Part shown: positions 1-6,731 of the stretch, piece by piece
Layout of the letters: each line of letters starts with the position of its first letter
How positions within the stretch are numbered: the first letter of the stretch is position 1
Assembly (NCBI GenBank): GCA_018375265.1
Contig: JAHADO010000062.1
Location: 1-7,210 of the forward strand
Source of the DNA: Campylobacter concisus
Lineage (GTDB): Bacteria > Campylobacterota > Campylobacteria > Campylobacterales > Campylobacteraceae
Length of the DNA stretch: 7,210 bases
Direction: 5' to 3'
The notes under the pieces: generated by a model
Told to the model about the DNA's origin: nothing
Database searches by the model: none
Seen by the model: only the letters and a program-made list of their open reading frames with translations
Position numbers and translations under genes: made by a program

Positions 1-240
1 CGTTAAAAAGCCAGCTATTAGCAAGATAAGAAGCGAGTTTTTAAGTGCGTAGGCAACTCTTATGAGATTGTCCCTACCAAGGATGTCAGTGCCAAAGATG
101 TGTTCGCTACTTGGGGCTAAATTTACCGCCATAAAATCAGTGAAATTTGGCTCAAATTTAGAAAAAAATGGCGTCACAAAGGCAAATGTGACAAGCGCTA
201 AAAAGATAAAACAGGCTAGGAAAAATATGACCTTTCTCAT
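1..240 (-). CDS. nikX: Nickel/peptide ABC transporter permease, second subunit (partial, N-terminal 80 residues)
   Basis: This is the N-terminal part of a DppC/NikC-type inner-membrane permease; the rest lies beyond the left edge. The visible 80 residues start MRKVIFFLACFIFL, a first membrane helix of about residues 3-22. A periplasmic stretch follows with the family hallmark HIFGTDILGRDNLIR at about residues 47-61, then the start of a second helix (NSLLILLIAGFL). The start is the ATG at 240-238, which overlaps the stop of the upstream permease gene as ATGA, so the two are probably translationally coupled; only a weak AAGAG-like ribosome site precedes it. With its partner permease it should form the membrane channel of the importer. 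The name nikX follows the Campylobacter nikZYXWV layout. The sequence itself supports only 'DppC/NikC-like permease', and a peptide importer is the alternative. Confidence 0.85.
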   Translation of the reverse strand, partial: MRKVIFFLACFIFLALVTFAFVTPFFSKFEPNFTDFMAVNLAPSSEHIFGTDILGRDNLIRVAYALKNSLLILLIAGFLT

Positions 241-1175
241 AAATTTCTCTTATCTGCCAAGATGGCGAAAATTTTAGCCAGTAAATTTGCAAAAACGACA
301 AAAACAGCCGTTAGCAAAATGGTCGCAAGTGCGACTGGATAGTCTTTGGCGATCACCGCATCAAGACTAAGCTTGCCTATGCCCGGAAATGAAAAAATGC
401 TCTCAATGACGTATGAGCCAGCAAAAACGCCAGCCACAAGGGTTGCGAAATAATAGACTATATCGGTGCTTGCGTGCTTTATAGTAAAGAGATAAATTTT
501 GCCCCGCCCCAAGCCTCTAGCGTGAGCTGTCTGGATAAAATCAGCGTTTAGGCTTTGATTTAGCCTGTCTCTTACAAATTTCACGTTTGCGCCAAGGTGT
601 GGCAAGATGATGGCAAGCGTTGGCAAGATGATAAATTTCACCCCCACCCCGCTAGATCCTAGCTCGTTTGCGCCAGAGCTTGGTAGCACGTTTAGATAGA
701 CGCTAAAGATCGCTATTAGCACAAGTGCTACGTAAAAATGCGGCAAGGAAGCCAGCAAAAAGGAGCTAAAGTTTATAAAGATATCGGCAAATTTATTTTT
801 ATAAATGGCGCTTAAAAGCCCCAAGAAAAATGACAAAAGAGCTATCAGAAAAAACGAAGCAAAAAACAAAATAAGCGAGTTTAAAAGCCGCTCTTTAATG
901 AGCAGTGACACGCTTGCCCCGCTTACAAAGCTAGTGCCAAAGTCTCCTGTGATAAAGTGAGCCAGCCATCTAAAATACTGCACAAAAAAGCCATCTTTTA
1001 GCCCCAAATTTTCTAAAATTTGCTCTTTTATAGCCACGCTAACCGCCTCACTTCGCAAAAACATCGCGTCAGTGACGTTTCCTGGCAAAAAGTATATGAG
1101 CAAAAATAGAAAAAATGAGATAAAAAACAGCAACCCAAGGCTTGAGATCGCTGTTTTTAAAATGGCTCTAAACAA
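237..1175 (-). CDS. nikY: Nickel/peptide ABC transporter permease, first subunit (DppB/NikB-like)
   Basis: This 312-residue inner-membrane permease has the usual length and layout of DppB/NikB proteins. There is an N-terminal helix (about 8-30) ending in FLPGN, and a periplasmic region with the family pattern GDFGTS (77-82). Further hydrophobic segments lie at about 97-123, 133-160, 181-195, 240-260 and 280-302. The cytoplasmic EAA loop that contacts the ATPase is at about 215-233 (AHARGLGRGKIYLFTIKHA), followed by ESIFSFPGIGKL at 258-269. The apparent start is a TTG at 1175-1173. No ATG or GTG lies in frame between it and the TAG of the upstream gene, which is in the same frame with four codons between, and no strong ribosome site is visible. 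Translation may depend on coupling with the upstream gene. The downstream permease overlaps by ATGA. The family call is certain; nickel as substrate is inferred from the binding protein. Confidence 0.9.
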   Translation of the reverse strand: MFRAILKTAISSLGLLFFISFFLFLLIYFLPGNVTDAMFLRSEAVSVAIKEQILENLGLKDGFFVQYFRWLAHFITGDFGTSFVSGASVSLLIKERLLNSLILFFASFFLIALLSFFLGLLSAIYKNKFADIFINFSSFLLASLPHFYVALVLIAIFSVYLNVLPSSGANELGSSGVGVKFIILPTLAIILPHLGANVKFVRDRLNQSLNADFIQTAHARGLGRGKIYLFTIKHASTDIVYYFATLVAGVFAGSYVIESIFSFPGIGKLSLDAVIAKDYPVALATILLTAVFVVFANLLAKIFAILADKRNL

Positions 1176-1187
1176 AGTTTTTATCCA

Positions 1188-2720
1188 CTATTTTACTTGC
1201 CACTCTCTTATGTTCCATAAAAATCCAGCCCCATGGTGGCCCAAAATTTGCGTCTTTATGCCTGAAATTTTGTTGTTAAAAACGAGCGGATAGTCAAGAT
1301 AGGCTATAAAAATGTAAGGTGGATTTTCAAAAAGTGCTTTTAGAAATTCTTTGTAGTATTTTTTCCTAAGCTCCACGTCCTTTGTATATCTTGCGTTTTT
1401 TAGGGCAAGATCGACGTTTGCGTCCTTGTAGTGGCTAAAATTCCAGCCATTTTCATTGACATCGATGTCGGCAAATCCGCCAAAAATTCTATATGTATGA
1501 AAGTCTGGATCAAATGGGCTGCCCCAGCCTATCACGAAGCTATCAACCTTGCTTATGCTAAAGGCTGTTTTTGGCTTTGCATAGGCTTTGGCTCTTACGC
1601 CAAATTTCTCAAACTCGCTGCTTAAAATTTTGGCTAGATTGACCCTTAAAATGTCGTTATTAAAAGCGTAGATGTCAAAGCCAAGCTCCTTGCCGTCCTT
1701 CTCAAAAAAGCCAGCCTTGTTTTTCTTAAAGCCACTCTTTTCAAGTAGCTCTCTAGCCTTTTGCGGATCGTAGCTAAATTTAAACTCGCTGTCGTTTGCA
1801 AAGCTTTTTTCTATCGGATTGTTCGCTACGCTTGCATATCCGTGAAATAGTTTTTTAACGATCTCGTCTTTATTGACCGCGTAGTTTAGGGCGATCCTTA
1901 CATTTTTATCTTGAAAAAGAGGATCATTAAAGTTAAACATCAAAGCTCTATAGTCTGCACTTTTAAACTTAAGCAGGCTTAATTTTTTATCATCTTTTAT
2001 GAAATTTACACCAGTTGGAGAGATGAGTGCAACGTCGATCTCGCCGCTTTTAAGCCCCACAAGTCTTAAATTTTCATCGCCAACTATCTTTAAAAATAGC
2101 CTTTTTATCTTTGGCTCACCTTTGTAAAATTTATCATTTGCCACAAACTCCAAACTCTCATCTTTTTTCCATTTTACTAGCTTGTATGCGCCAGTGCCGA
2201 TAGGGGCGTCATTAAATTTATCAGTTGCGATATCTTTGCCCTTTAAAATGTGCTCAGGCAAAACGCCAAAGCTAAGCGCATCTAAAAACGGTGGAAAAGG
2301 CTCTTTTAGCGTGATCTTAACTTTATAATCGCCTAAAATTTCAACGCTTTTTACCACCTCGTAGTTTGAGATAGCAGGTGCGTTTAGCTTCTTATCTTGA
2401 GCCGCTTCGATGGTAAATTTAACATCCTTTGCGCTAAATTTCACCCCGTCATGCCAAAACGCATCATCTCTTAGCTCAAAAATATACTCCAGCCCGTCAT
2501 CACTCATCTGCCAAGACTTGGCAAGCTCAGGCACGACATGGCTATTTTCATCATGGCTAGTAAGTCCAGAAAAAACCAGCGAAAGCGTAGGATCGTGGTC
2601 CTCGTCGTAGAGTGGATTTATACGAGGTGTTTGCTCCTCGATAGCGACCACAACGGCATTTTCATTTGCATAAGCAAAGGCAGAAAACAACAAAAACAAT
2701 AAAGCCAAAAATCTCTTCAT
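1188..2720 (-). CDS. nikZ: Periplasmic nickel-binding protein of an ABC importer (NikZ-like, SBP family 5)
   Basis: A 510-residue extracytoplasmic binding protein of the oligopeptide/nickel family (SBP_bac_5). A signal peptide covers residues 1-18 (MKRFLALLFLLFSAFAYA), with likely cleavage after AYA. Family motifs include the INP start of the mature domain (34-36), WHDGVKFS (89-96), IGTGAY (174-179) and GWGSPFDPDFHT (398-409). Several stretches resemble what I remember of Campylobacter jejuni NikZ: DEDHD near the N-terminus, SADYRALMFN in the middle, and LGHHG near the C-terminus. His42 and His495/His496 are therefore candidate nickel or nickel-histidine ligands. The ATG at 2720 is chosen because AAAGGAG ends six bases upstream; the GTG just before it (2723) would leave only three. 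It is the first gene of the operon, with the permease 12 bases downstream. Its substrate could instead be a peptide; the nickel call is from similarity and the histidines. Confidence 0.8.
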   Translation of the reverse strand: MKRFLALLFLLFSAFAYANENAVVVAIEEQTPRINPLYDEDHDPTLSLVFSGLTSHDENSHVVPELAKSWQMSDDGLEYIFELRDDAFWHDGVKFSAKDVKFTIEAAQDKKLNAPAISNYEVVKSVEILGDYKVKITLKEPFPPFLDALSFGVLPEHILKGKDIATDKFNDAPIGTGAYKLVKWKKDESLEFVANDKFYKGEPKIKRLFLKIVGDENLRLVGLKSGEIDVALISPTGVNFIKDDKKLSLLKFKSADYRALMFNFNDPLFQDKNVRIALNYAVNKDEIVKKLFHGYASVANNPIEKSFANDSEFKFSYDPQKARELLEKSGFKKNKAGFFEKDGKELGFDIYAFNNDILRVNLAKILSSEFEKFGVRAKAYAKPKTAFSISKVDSFVIGWGSPFDPDFHTYRIFGGFADIDVNENGWNFSHYKDANVDLALKNARYTKDVELRKKYYKEFLKALFENPPYIFIAYLDYPLVFNNKISGIKTQILGHHGAGFLWNIREWQVK

Positions 2721-2726
2721 CACTCG

Positions 2727-2733
2727 CTCCTTT
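2727..2733 (-). promoter_or_regulatory. Ribosome binding site deciding the nikZ start
   Basis: On the minus strand this reads AAAGGAG, a strong Shine-Dalgarno match. It lies six bases before the ATG at 2720 and only three before the overlapping in-frame GTG at 2723. The spacing favours the ATG start. Confidence 0.7.
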
Positions 2734-2754
2734 GTTTAAAAAATATTTGACGAA

Positions 2755-2785
2755 TAGTAATACGAAATGTATAAAAGTATTATTA
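2755..2785. promoter_or_regulatory. Imperfect inverted repeat, candidate NikR-type operator over the nikZ promoter
   Basis: On the plus strand the arms are TAGTAATAC (2755-2763) and GTATTATTA (2777-2785), complementary at 8 of 9 positions and separated by 13 bases. The core TAATA (2758-2762), 15 bases, TATTA (2778-2782) fits the degenerate pattern TRWYA-N15-TRWYA that I recall for Helicobacter pylori NikR. The arms flank the likely -10 box of the nickel importer gene, where a repressor would act. The pattern is loose and the DNA is AT-rich, so the match could be chance. Confidence 0.4.
2767..2773 (-). promoter_or_regulatory. Candidate -10 element of the nikZ operon
   Basis: The minus strand reads TATACAT, a fair sigma-70 -10 match. 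Transcription would start near 2760, giving a leader of about 40 bases before the ATG at 2720. A TTTACA lies 19 bases upstream (2793-2798), but Campylobacter promoters usually lack a conserved -35. TAATAAT a few bases upstream on the same strand is an alternative -10. Confidence 0.4.
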
Positions 2786-2851
2786 AGATAAGTGTAAATT
2801 TAATGTATAGAAAATTTGAAATTTCTAACTAACTTTTAACCTTTTTTAAAG

Positions 2852-2857
2852 TAAAAT
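2852..2857 (+). promoter_or_regulatory. Candidate -10 element for the large AsmA/DUF748-like gene
   Basis: TAAAAT, preceded by a G and by T-rich runs at 2834-2847, fits the Campylobacter vegetative promoter style (T-rich upstream, TAnaAT -10). Initiation near 2864 would give a leader of about 32 bases before the ATG at 2896, including the AAGG ribosome site at 2881-2884. It is called from pattern only. Confidence 0.4.
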
Positions 2858-2895
2858 CAGGGCTCATTTTAGCTGACAAAAAGGTAAATTTCACA

Positions 2896-5800
2896 ATGGA
2901 TAAAAAGAAAAAAATAGCCCTAATCACCGGCATCTGCGTAGTCTCACTTTTGCTTATCTACACGCTTCTTGGCTTTTTTGGTCTGCCTTATGCTATCAAA
3001 AATATCGCACCAAAATACCTAAAAGACTACAACGCAACACTTTTTGTAAGTGATGCTAAATTTAATCCCTTTACCTTCGAGCTAAACGCTACAAATGCCG
3101 AGCTAAACACCACTTCTCCACTTTTTAGCACAAAGCAGATCGACCTTAAGCTAAAGCCATTTTCTATCTTTAAAAAGCTAGTTGAGATAGACATTTTTAG
3201 GCTAGATGAGCCAAAAGTAAAGATCGCAAGAGACAAAAAGGCAAATTTTAACTTTAGCAATTTTATAAGCGATGATAACGCAACTAGCGAAGATAACAGC
3301 ACTAGCTCGATAAATTTCGCGCTAAATAACGCAAAAATCATCAAAGGCTCATTTTCATATAGTGATCAAAATTTAACAAAGCCATTTAACGTAAGCTTTG
3401 ATGATATAAACTATGAGCTTAGCTCGCTAAATACGAAGAAAAATAGCGCAGGTAGTCACACATTTGACTCAAACTCAAGCCTGGCGCACAAGATCGATCT
3501 AAATGGCGATATCAAGCTAAATCCACTAAAAATAGAGGGTAACGTCAGCATAAAGGACTTTAGCATAAAGCCAGTTGCGATAAGCTTTATCGACAATGAC
3601 ACGTTAAATCTAAAAAATGCCATTATAAGCTTAAAAATAAACTACGCTTTAAATGCCGATGAGAACGCAACTAAGATAAATTTAAAAGATGGCTTTTTAA
3701 ATGTAAAAGGGCTAAGTTTAGATGAAGGCACAAATGAGCTTAGCTTTGGCGAGCTAGAGCTTCCAAAATTTGATCTTGATAGCAAGATAGCGGATAAAAC
3801 GGAGGCTGCGCTAAATTTAAGCGCTATAAATTTAAATGACATCTCTTTTAAAAGTGCTATCGCTGCGAGCGTAAAATCACTAAATTTAAATGAGATCTCA
3901 CTGCTTGCAAATTTAAATGAAAAAAGCGAGCTAAACGCCACAGCCAAGCTAAAAAATATGGGGGCAAACGCTTTAAAAATAGATGAAGCAGATAGAAATT
4001 TAGCAAATTTAAAAGATATAAATGCTTCAAATTTAAATCTAAATTTAGTAAATAACAAAACCGCCCTAACGCTTGAAAAAATAGCACTAAACGGCATCAA
4101 CGCGCCACTTAGCAAAAGCGCAAGTGCAAATGTAGCAAGCGCTGGCGTGACAAATACAAGCTTTACAATGGATGGTAACAAGAGCCTTGCGAGCCTTGAT
4201 GAGCTAAACGTAAAAAACATAGAGCTTAAAGCAAAAAATAAAGATATAGCAAGCGTCGCTGACGTGGCGATAAAGAGCATAAGCTTTGATCTTTTAAAAA
4301 TGGCTCTAAATATCGCTAGTGTCGATGTTAATAAGCCTAAATTTGCTTCAGAACTAAACGACAATGGTCTAAGCGCTGTAAGCGAGCTAGGATTTGGCGA
4401 GCAGAGCGCAAAAGCTACAAAAGCGGCAAAACACACTAAAAAAGTAGAGAAAAAGGTTGAAAATAAAAGTGCTTCAAAAAGCAAAGAAAATGAGTTTAAA
4501 TTTGATGTAAAAAATATAAGTGTAAATAACGCAGACATCACTTTGACGCATCTTTTTGAAGGCGAGAAGATCTCTCATAAATTTGATAATCTTTTTGTAA
4601 AAGTAGCAAATTTAAGTAGCGATTTTAGCAAGCCATTTGACGCAAAAGTGGCGATGAAAAGCTCACAAAAGCTAAATTTGGATGTTGAGTCCAAGATAAA
4701 GATCGAGCCACTTGACGTGAGTGCGAAGATCAAGCTAAATGATACAAATTTACCAAAGTATTTTGCCTACGCAAAGCCCTTTTTAGAGGCCGATCTAGTT
4801 AGCGGACAGATGAGCGCAGATGCCCAGCTTCACTACGCAAAAGATATCAAAGCAGACGCAAAACTTAGCATCAAAGATATAAGGCTAAATGGCAAAAAAG
4901 CTGAAAAATTGGTCGCCTTTAAAAGCCTTGATCTTGAAAAAATTTCATTTGCCAAAAACGACCTTACTATAAACGGAGTGAGCTTAAATTCGCCATTTAT
5001 CAAGGCTCATCTAAGCAAAGAGCGTAAATTTAACCTATCTCAGATCATAAAAGAGGATAAAAATAAAGCTAAAACTGAGGCAAAACCTGAGACCAAAAAA
5101 GTAGCTAGCAAAAAAGAAGACGAGCTAAAATTTAGCGTGAAAAATTTCTCTCTAAAAAATGGCGAGGTTGATTTCTCGGACGCATCGCTATTTATGCCAT
5201 TTGCCACAACGATCTCAAAGCTAAATGGCAAGCTCACCGACATCGATAAAAAGCGCCCAAGCTCAGGCGAGTTTCAAGGTGTGGTTGGCAAAAATGGCTT
5301 TGCGCAGATCACTGCAAAACTCTTTCCGTTTGAGCTAAAGCAAAATACCGATATAAAGCTTGACTTTAAAGATATCGATCTAGTTAACGTGACACCTTAT
5401 AGCGGGCAGTTTGTGGGCTATAAGATCAAAAAAGGCAAGCTAAATTTAAACCTAAACTATAGCGTCACCGACTCAAAACTAAATGGCTCAAATTTTATAA
5501 ATTTTGACTCTCTTACACTTGGAGAGAAGGTTGAGTCAAAAGATGCTGTAAATTTGCCACTTTCACTTGCTATCTCGATACTTAGCGATCAAAATAATCA
5601 AATAAACATCGATCTGCCAGTTGAGGGAAATTTAGACGACCCTGACTTTAAATATGGCGGCGTCATCTGGGCTGCTGTGAAAAAGCTCTTTGCCGACATC
5701 ACGCTAGCTCCATTTAGATTTTTAGGCAACGCCCTAGGACTTGGCAACAAAGATCTTAGCTCTATTGATTTTCTTGCTGGAAGTAGCGAGCTTATAAGCT

Positions 5801-6216
5801 CAGAAGCGCCTAAGATAGCTGATTTTATAAAGCTAACTGGCTCAAAACCTAAGATGAAGCTTAGCATAACGCCAACATACTCAAAACTCGATGAGAGCTT
5901 TTATAAAAACAAAAAGCTAGATCAAAAGATCAATCAAATCATCGCTTCAAGCGGCAAAGACTACATCGCAGTTTTAAATGAGCTTGTGCCAAATTTAAAA
6001 GATAGAAACGAAAAAGCTTTAAGAGAAGAGGCGCTAAAGGGCATCGAAGTCGATAAAGCAAAGCTAGTAGAGCTTGCAAATGAGCGTGCAAATGCGGTAA
6101 AAGAGGCGCTTATAAAAGCTGGGCTTGAGGCTAGCCGCATAAATATGAACGATGCAACAAGCTCAGAGCCTAAGCAAAACACCTACACAAGCGTGCTAAT
6201 GGGAGTGGCGAACTAA
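2896..6216 (+). CDS. Large AsmA-like DUF748 family envelope protein with OmpA-like C-terminus
   Basis: This 1106-residue protein has a short basic N-terminus (MDKKKK) and one membrane anchor at about 7-30. A long region rich in Asn, Lys, Ala and Leu with alternating beta-strand patterns follows. Three related modules occur at about 97-177, 472-572 and 693-782. Each has a loose Pro-containing opening, a polar linker, and then a 'F-x-V-x-N-x-S/A-I/L-x-N/K-G/A' core ending near SD, TH or SD; linkers 2 and 3 are Lys-rich (505-532, 719-742). Residues 830-950 carry the DUF748 signature, including GKLNLNLNY, LTLGEKVES, NLPLSLAISIL, INIDLPVEGNLDDPDF and APFRFLGNALG. The tail has an OmpA-like pattern (IDFLAGSSEL at 957-966 and ANERANAVKEALIKAG at 1061-1076). 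By analogy with AsmA, TamB and YhdP it may bridge the periplasm and help phospholipid or outer-membrane homeostasis; that role is inference. The ATG follows AAGG after 11 bases. Confidence 0.85.
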   Translation: MDKKKKIALITGICVVSLLLIYTLLGFFGLPYAIKNIAPKYLKDYNATLFVSDAKFNPFTFELNATNAELNTTSPLFSTKQIDLKLKPFSIFKKLVEIDIFRLDEPKVKIARDKKANFNFSNFISDDNATSEDNSTSSINFALNNAKIIKGSFSYSDQNLTKPFNVSFDDINYELSSLNTKKNSAGSHTFDSNSSLAHKIDLNGDIKLNPLKIEGNVSIKDFSIKPVAISFIDNDTLNLKNAIISLKINYALNADENATKINLKDGFLNVKGLSLDEGTNELSFGELELPKFDLDSKIADKTEAALNLSAINLNDISFKSAIAASVKSLNLNEISLLANLNEKSELNATAKLKNMGANALKIDEADRNLANLKDINASNLNLNLVNNKTALTLEKIALNGINAPLSKSASANVASAGVTNTSFTMDGNKSLASLDELNVKNIELKAKNKDIASVADVAIKSISFDLLKMALNIASVDVNKPKFASELNDNGLSAVSELGFGEQSAKATKAAKHTKKVEKKVENKSASKSKENEFKFDVKNISVNNADITLTHLFEGEKISHKFDNLFVKVANLSSDFSKPFDAKVAMKSSQKLNLDVESKIKIEPLDVSAKIKLNDTNLPKYFAYAKPFLEADLVSGQMSADAQLHYAKDIKADAKLSIKDIRLNGKKAEKLVAFKSLDLEKISFAKNDLTINGVSLNSPFIKAHLSKERKFNLSQIIKEDKNKAKTEAKPETKKVASKKEDELKFSVKNFSLKNGEVDFSDASLFMPFATTISKLNGKLTDIDKKRPSSGEFQGVVGKNGFAQITAKLFPFELKQNTDIKLDFKDIDLVNVTPYSGQFVGYKIKKGKLNLNLNYSVTDSKLNGSNFINFDSLTLGEKVESKDAVNLPLSLAISILSDQNNQINIDLPVEGNLDDPDFKYGGVIWAAVKKLFADITLAPFRFLGNALGLGNKDLSSIDFLAGSSELISSEAPKIADFIKLTGSKPKMKLSITPTYSKLDESFYKNKKLDQKINQIIASSGKDYIAVLNELVPNLKDRNEKALREEALKGIEVDKAKLVELANERANAVKEALIKAGLEASRINMNDATSSEPKQNTYTSVLMGVAN

Positions 6217-6617
6217 ATTTCATTTATTTCGCTGCTTCTTGCATTATAGACAAACCAGCTAAGAAGCATAAGCATCATAAATGCGCCAAAAATAAGGCTT
6301 GCGTAAAAATATAAGTTAAAATCAGCTCCGAGCAAATTTGCGTTGTGAAGGGCGATCATGACGCCAGCTAAAGCGATTAAATAGCCAATTAGCTTGATGA
6401 TGAAAATTTTTGGATTTACAATGATCAGCAAAAGGCCACAAAGTATGATGCCAAGGGCTATTTGTAAATTTGAAACGTCAGTTTGAGCGTTTGAGCTAAG
6501 TGTTAAAAAGCCAGCTAAAAGTGCCATTAGTATCATCAAAACTGCATAAACCGCCCTGCTTCGTCCAAAGCCATACATAAAGCAAACAAAGCCCTTATTT
6601 TGCCTGTTATAATCCAT
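6213..6617 (-). CDS. Small four-helix integral membrane protein, function unknown
   Basis: I do not recognise the family. The 134-residue protein has a polar, mildly basic N-terminus (about 1-20). Four hydrophobic segments follow at about 22-41, 51-67, 70-90 and 101-123, and then a short charged tail (NARSSEINEI). This layout fits a small inner-membrane protein. No catalytic or metal-binding motif stands out; the only cysteines are Cys12 and Cys60. The ATG at 6617 is supported by AAAGGAG six bases upstream; Met14 is a less likely alternative because it has no comparable ribosome site. The stop overlaps the stop of the convergent large gene by four bases. It is divergent from the tautomerase gene and appears to be a single-gene unit with its own promoter. 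Confidence 0.8.
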   Translation of the reverse strand: MDYNRQNKGFVCFMYGFGRSRAVYAVLMILMALLAGFLTLSSNAQTDVSNLQIALGIILCGLLLIIVNPKIFIIKLIGYLIALAGVMIALHNANLLGADFNLYFYASLIFGAFMMLMLLSWFVYNARSSEINEI

Positions 6618-6643
6618 TTTTCGCTCCTTTTGGAAGTTTGCTT

Positions 6644-6649
6644 ATTTTA
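6644..6649 (-). promoter_or_regulatory. Candidate -10 element for the small membrane protein gene
   Basis: The minus strand reads TAAAAT within TTTGGCATTAAAAT. Initiation near 6637 would give a leader of about 20 bases containing AAAGGAG. The call rests on pattern and position only. Confidence 0.35.
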
Positions 6650-6700
6650 ATGCCAAATTCTTAAATAACGGCTTTAATCTGAAATTTCACTCATTTTGGC

Positions 6701-6706
6701 TAATAT
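6701..6706 (+). promoter_or_regulatory. Candidate -10 element for the tautomerase-peroxiredoxin pair
   Basis: TAATAT, preceded by TTTTGGC, is the best -10 match upstream of the tautomerase gene. Initiation near 6713 would give a leader of about 19 bases carrying AAGGAG at 6721-6726. The same stretch also contains a GG-N10-GC spacing typical of sigma-54 sites, judged unlikely because it would place the start inside the ribosome site. Confidence 0.35.
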
Positions 6707-6731
6707 TTTGCATCTTAAAAAAGGAGCAAAA

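Noticed and set aside
2721..2723. GTG start for nikZ, one codon before the ATG
   Set aside because: It lies only three bases from AAAGGAG, whereas the ATG has the normal six-base spacing.
2801..2826. Small AT-rich palindrome GAAATTTC and neighbouring AAATTT words in the divergent region
   Set aside because: It is short, AT-only apart from the ends, and common in this genome; nothing ties it to either promoter.
3642..4541. A 299-codon open frame on the minus strand inside the large gene
   Set aside because: It is Ser/Phe/Leu-rich and low in complexity, as expected from the complement of a Lys/Asn/Ala/Leu-rich plus-strand gene with this codon use. It has no domain pattern and lies wholly within a clearly coding region; the other minus-strand frames here look the same.
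2896..6216. Very frequent AAATTT / AAATTTAA words, possibly a repeat or protein-binding site
   Set aside because: They fall in codons for Asn-Leu, Lys-Phe or Ala-Asn-Leu-type runs and occur throughout the window in both coding orientations, as is usual for Campylobacter coding sequence. There is no regular spacing.
6696..6713. Sigma-54-like site: TTGGC and TTGCA with GG-N10-GC spacing
   Set aside because: The spacing is right, but a start 12 bases downstream would be near 6723, inside the AAGGAG of the tautomerase gene. The -24 half also matches only in part. A sigma-70 -10 in the same stretch explains the position better.
6696..6731. Upstream ATG that would extend the tautomerase by 12 residues
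   Set aside because: It would bury the catalytic N-terminal proline, has no ribosome site of its own and overlaps the likely -10 region. AAGGAG is correctly spaced for the ATG at 6732.
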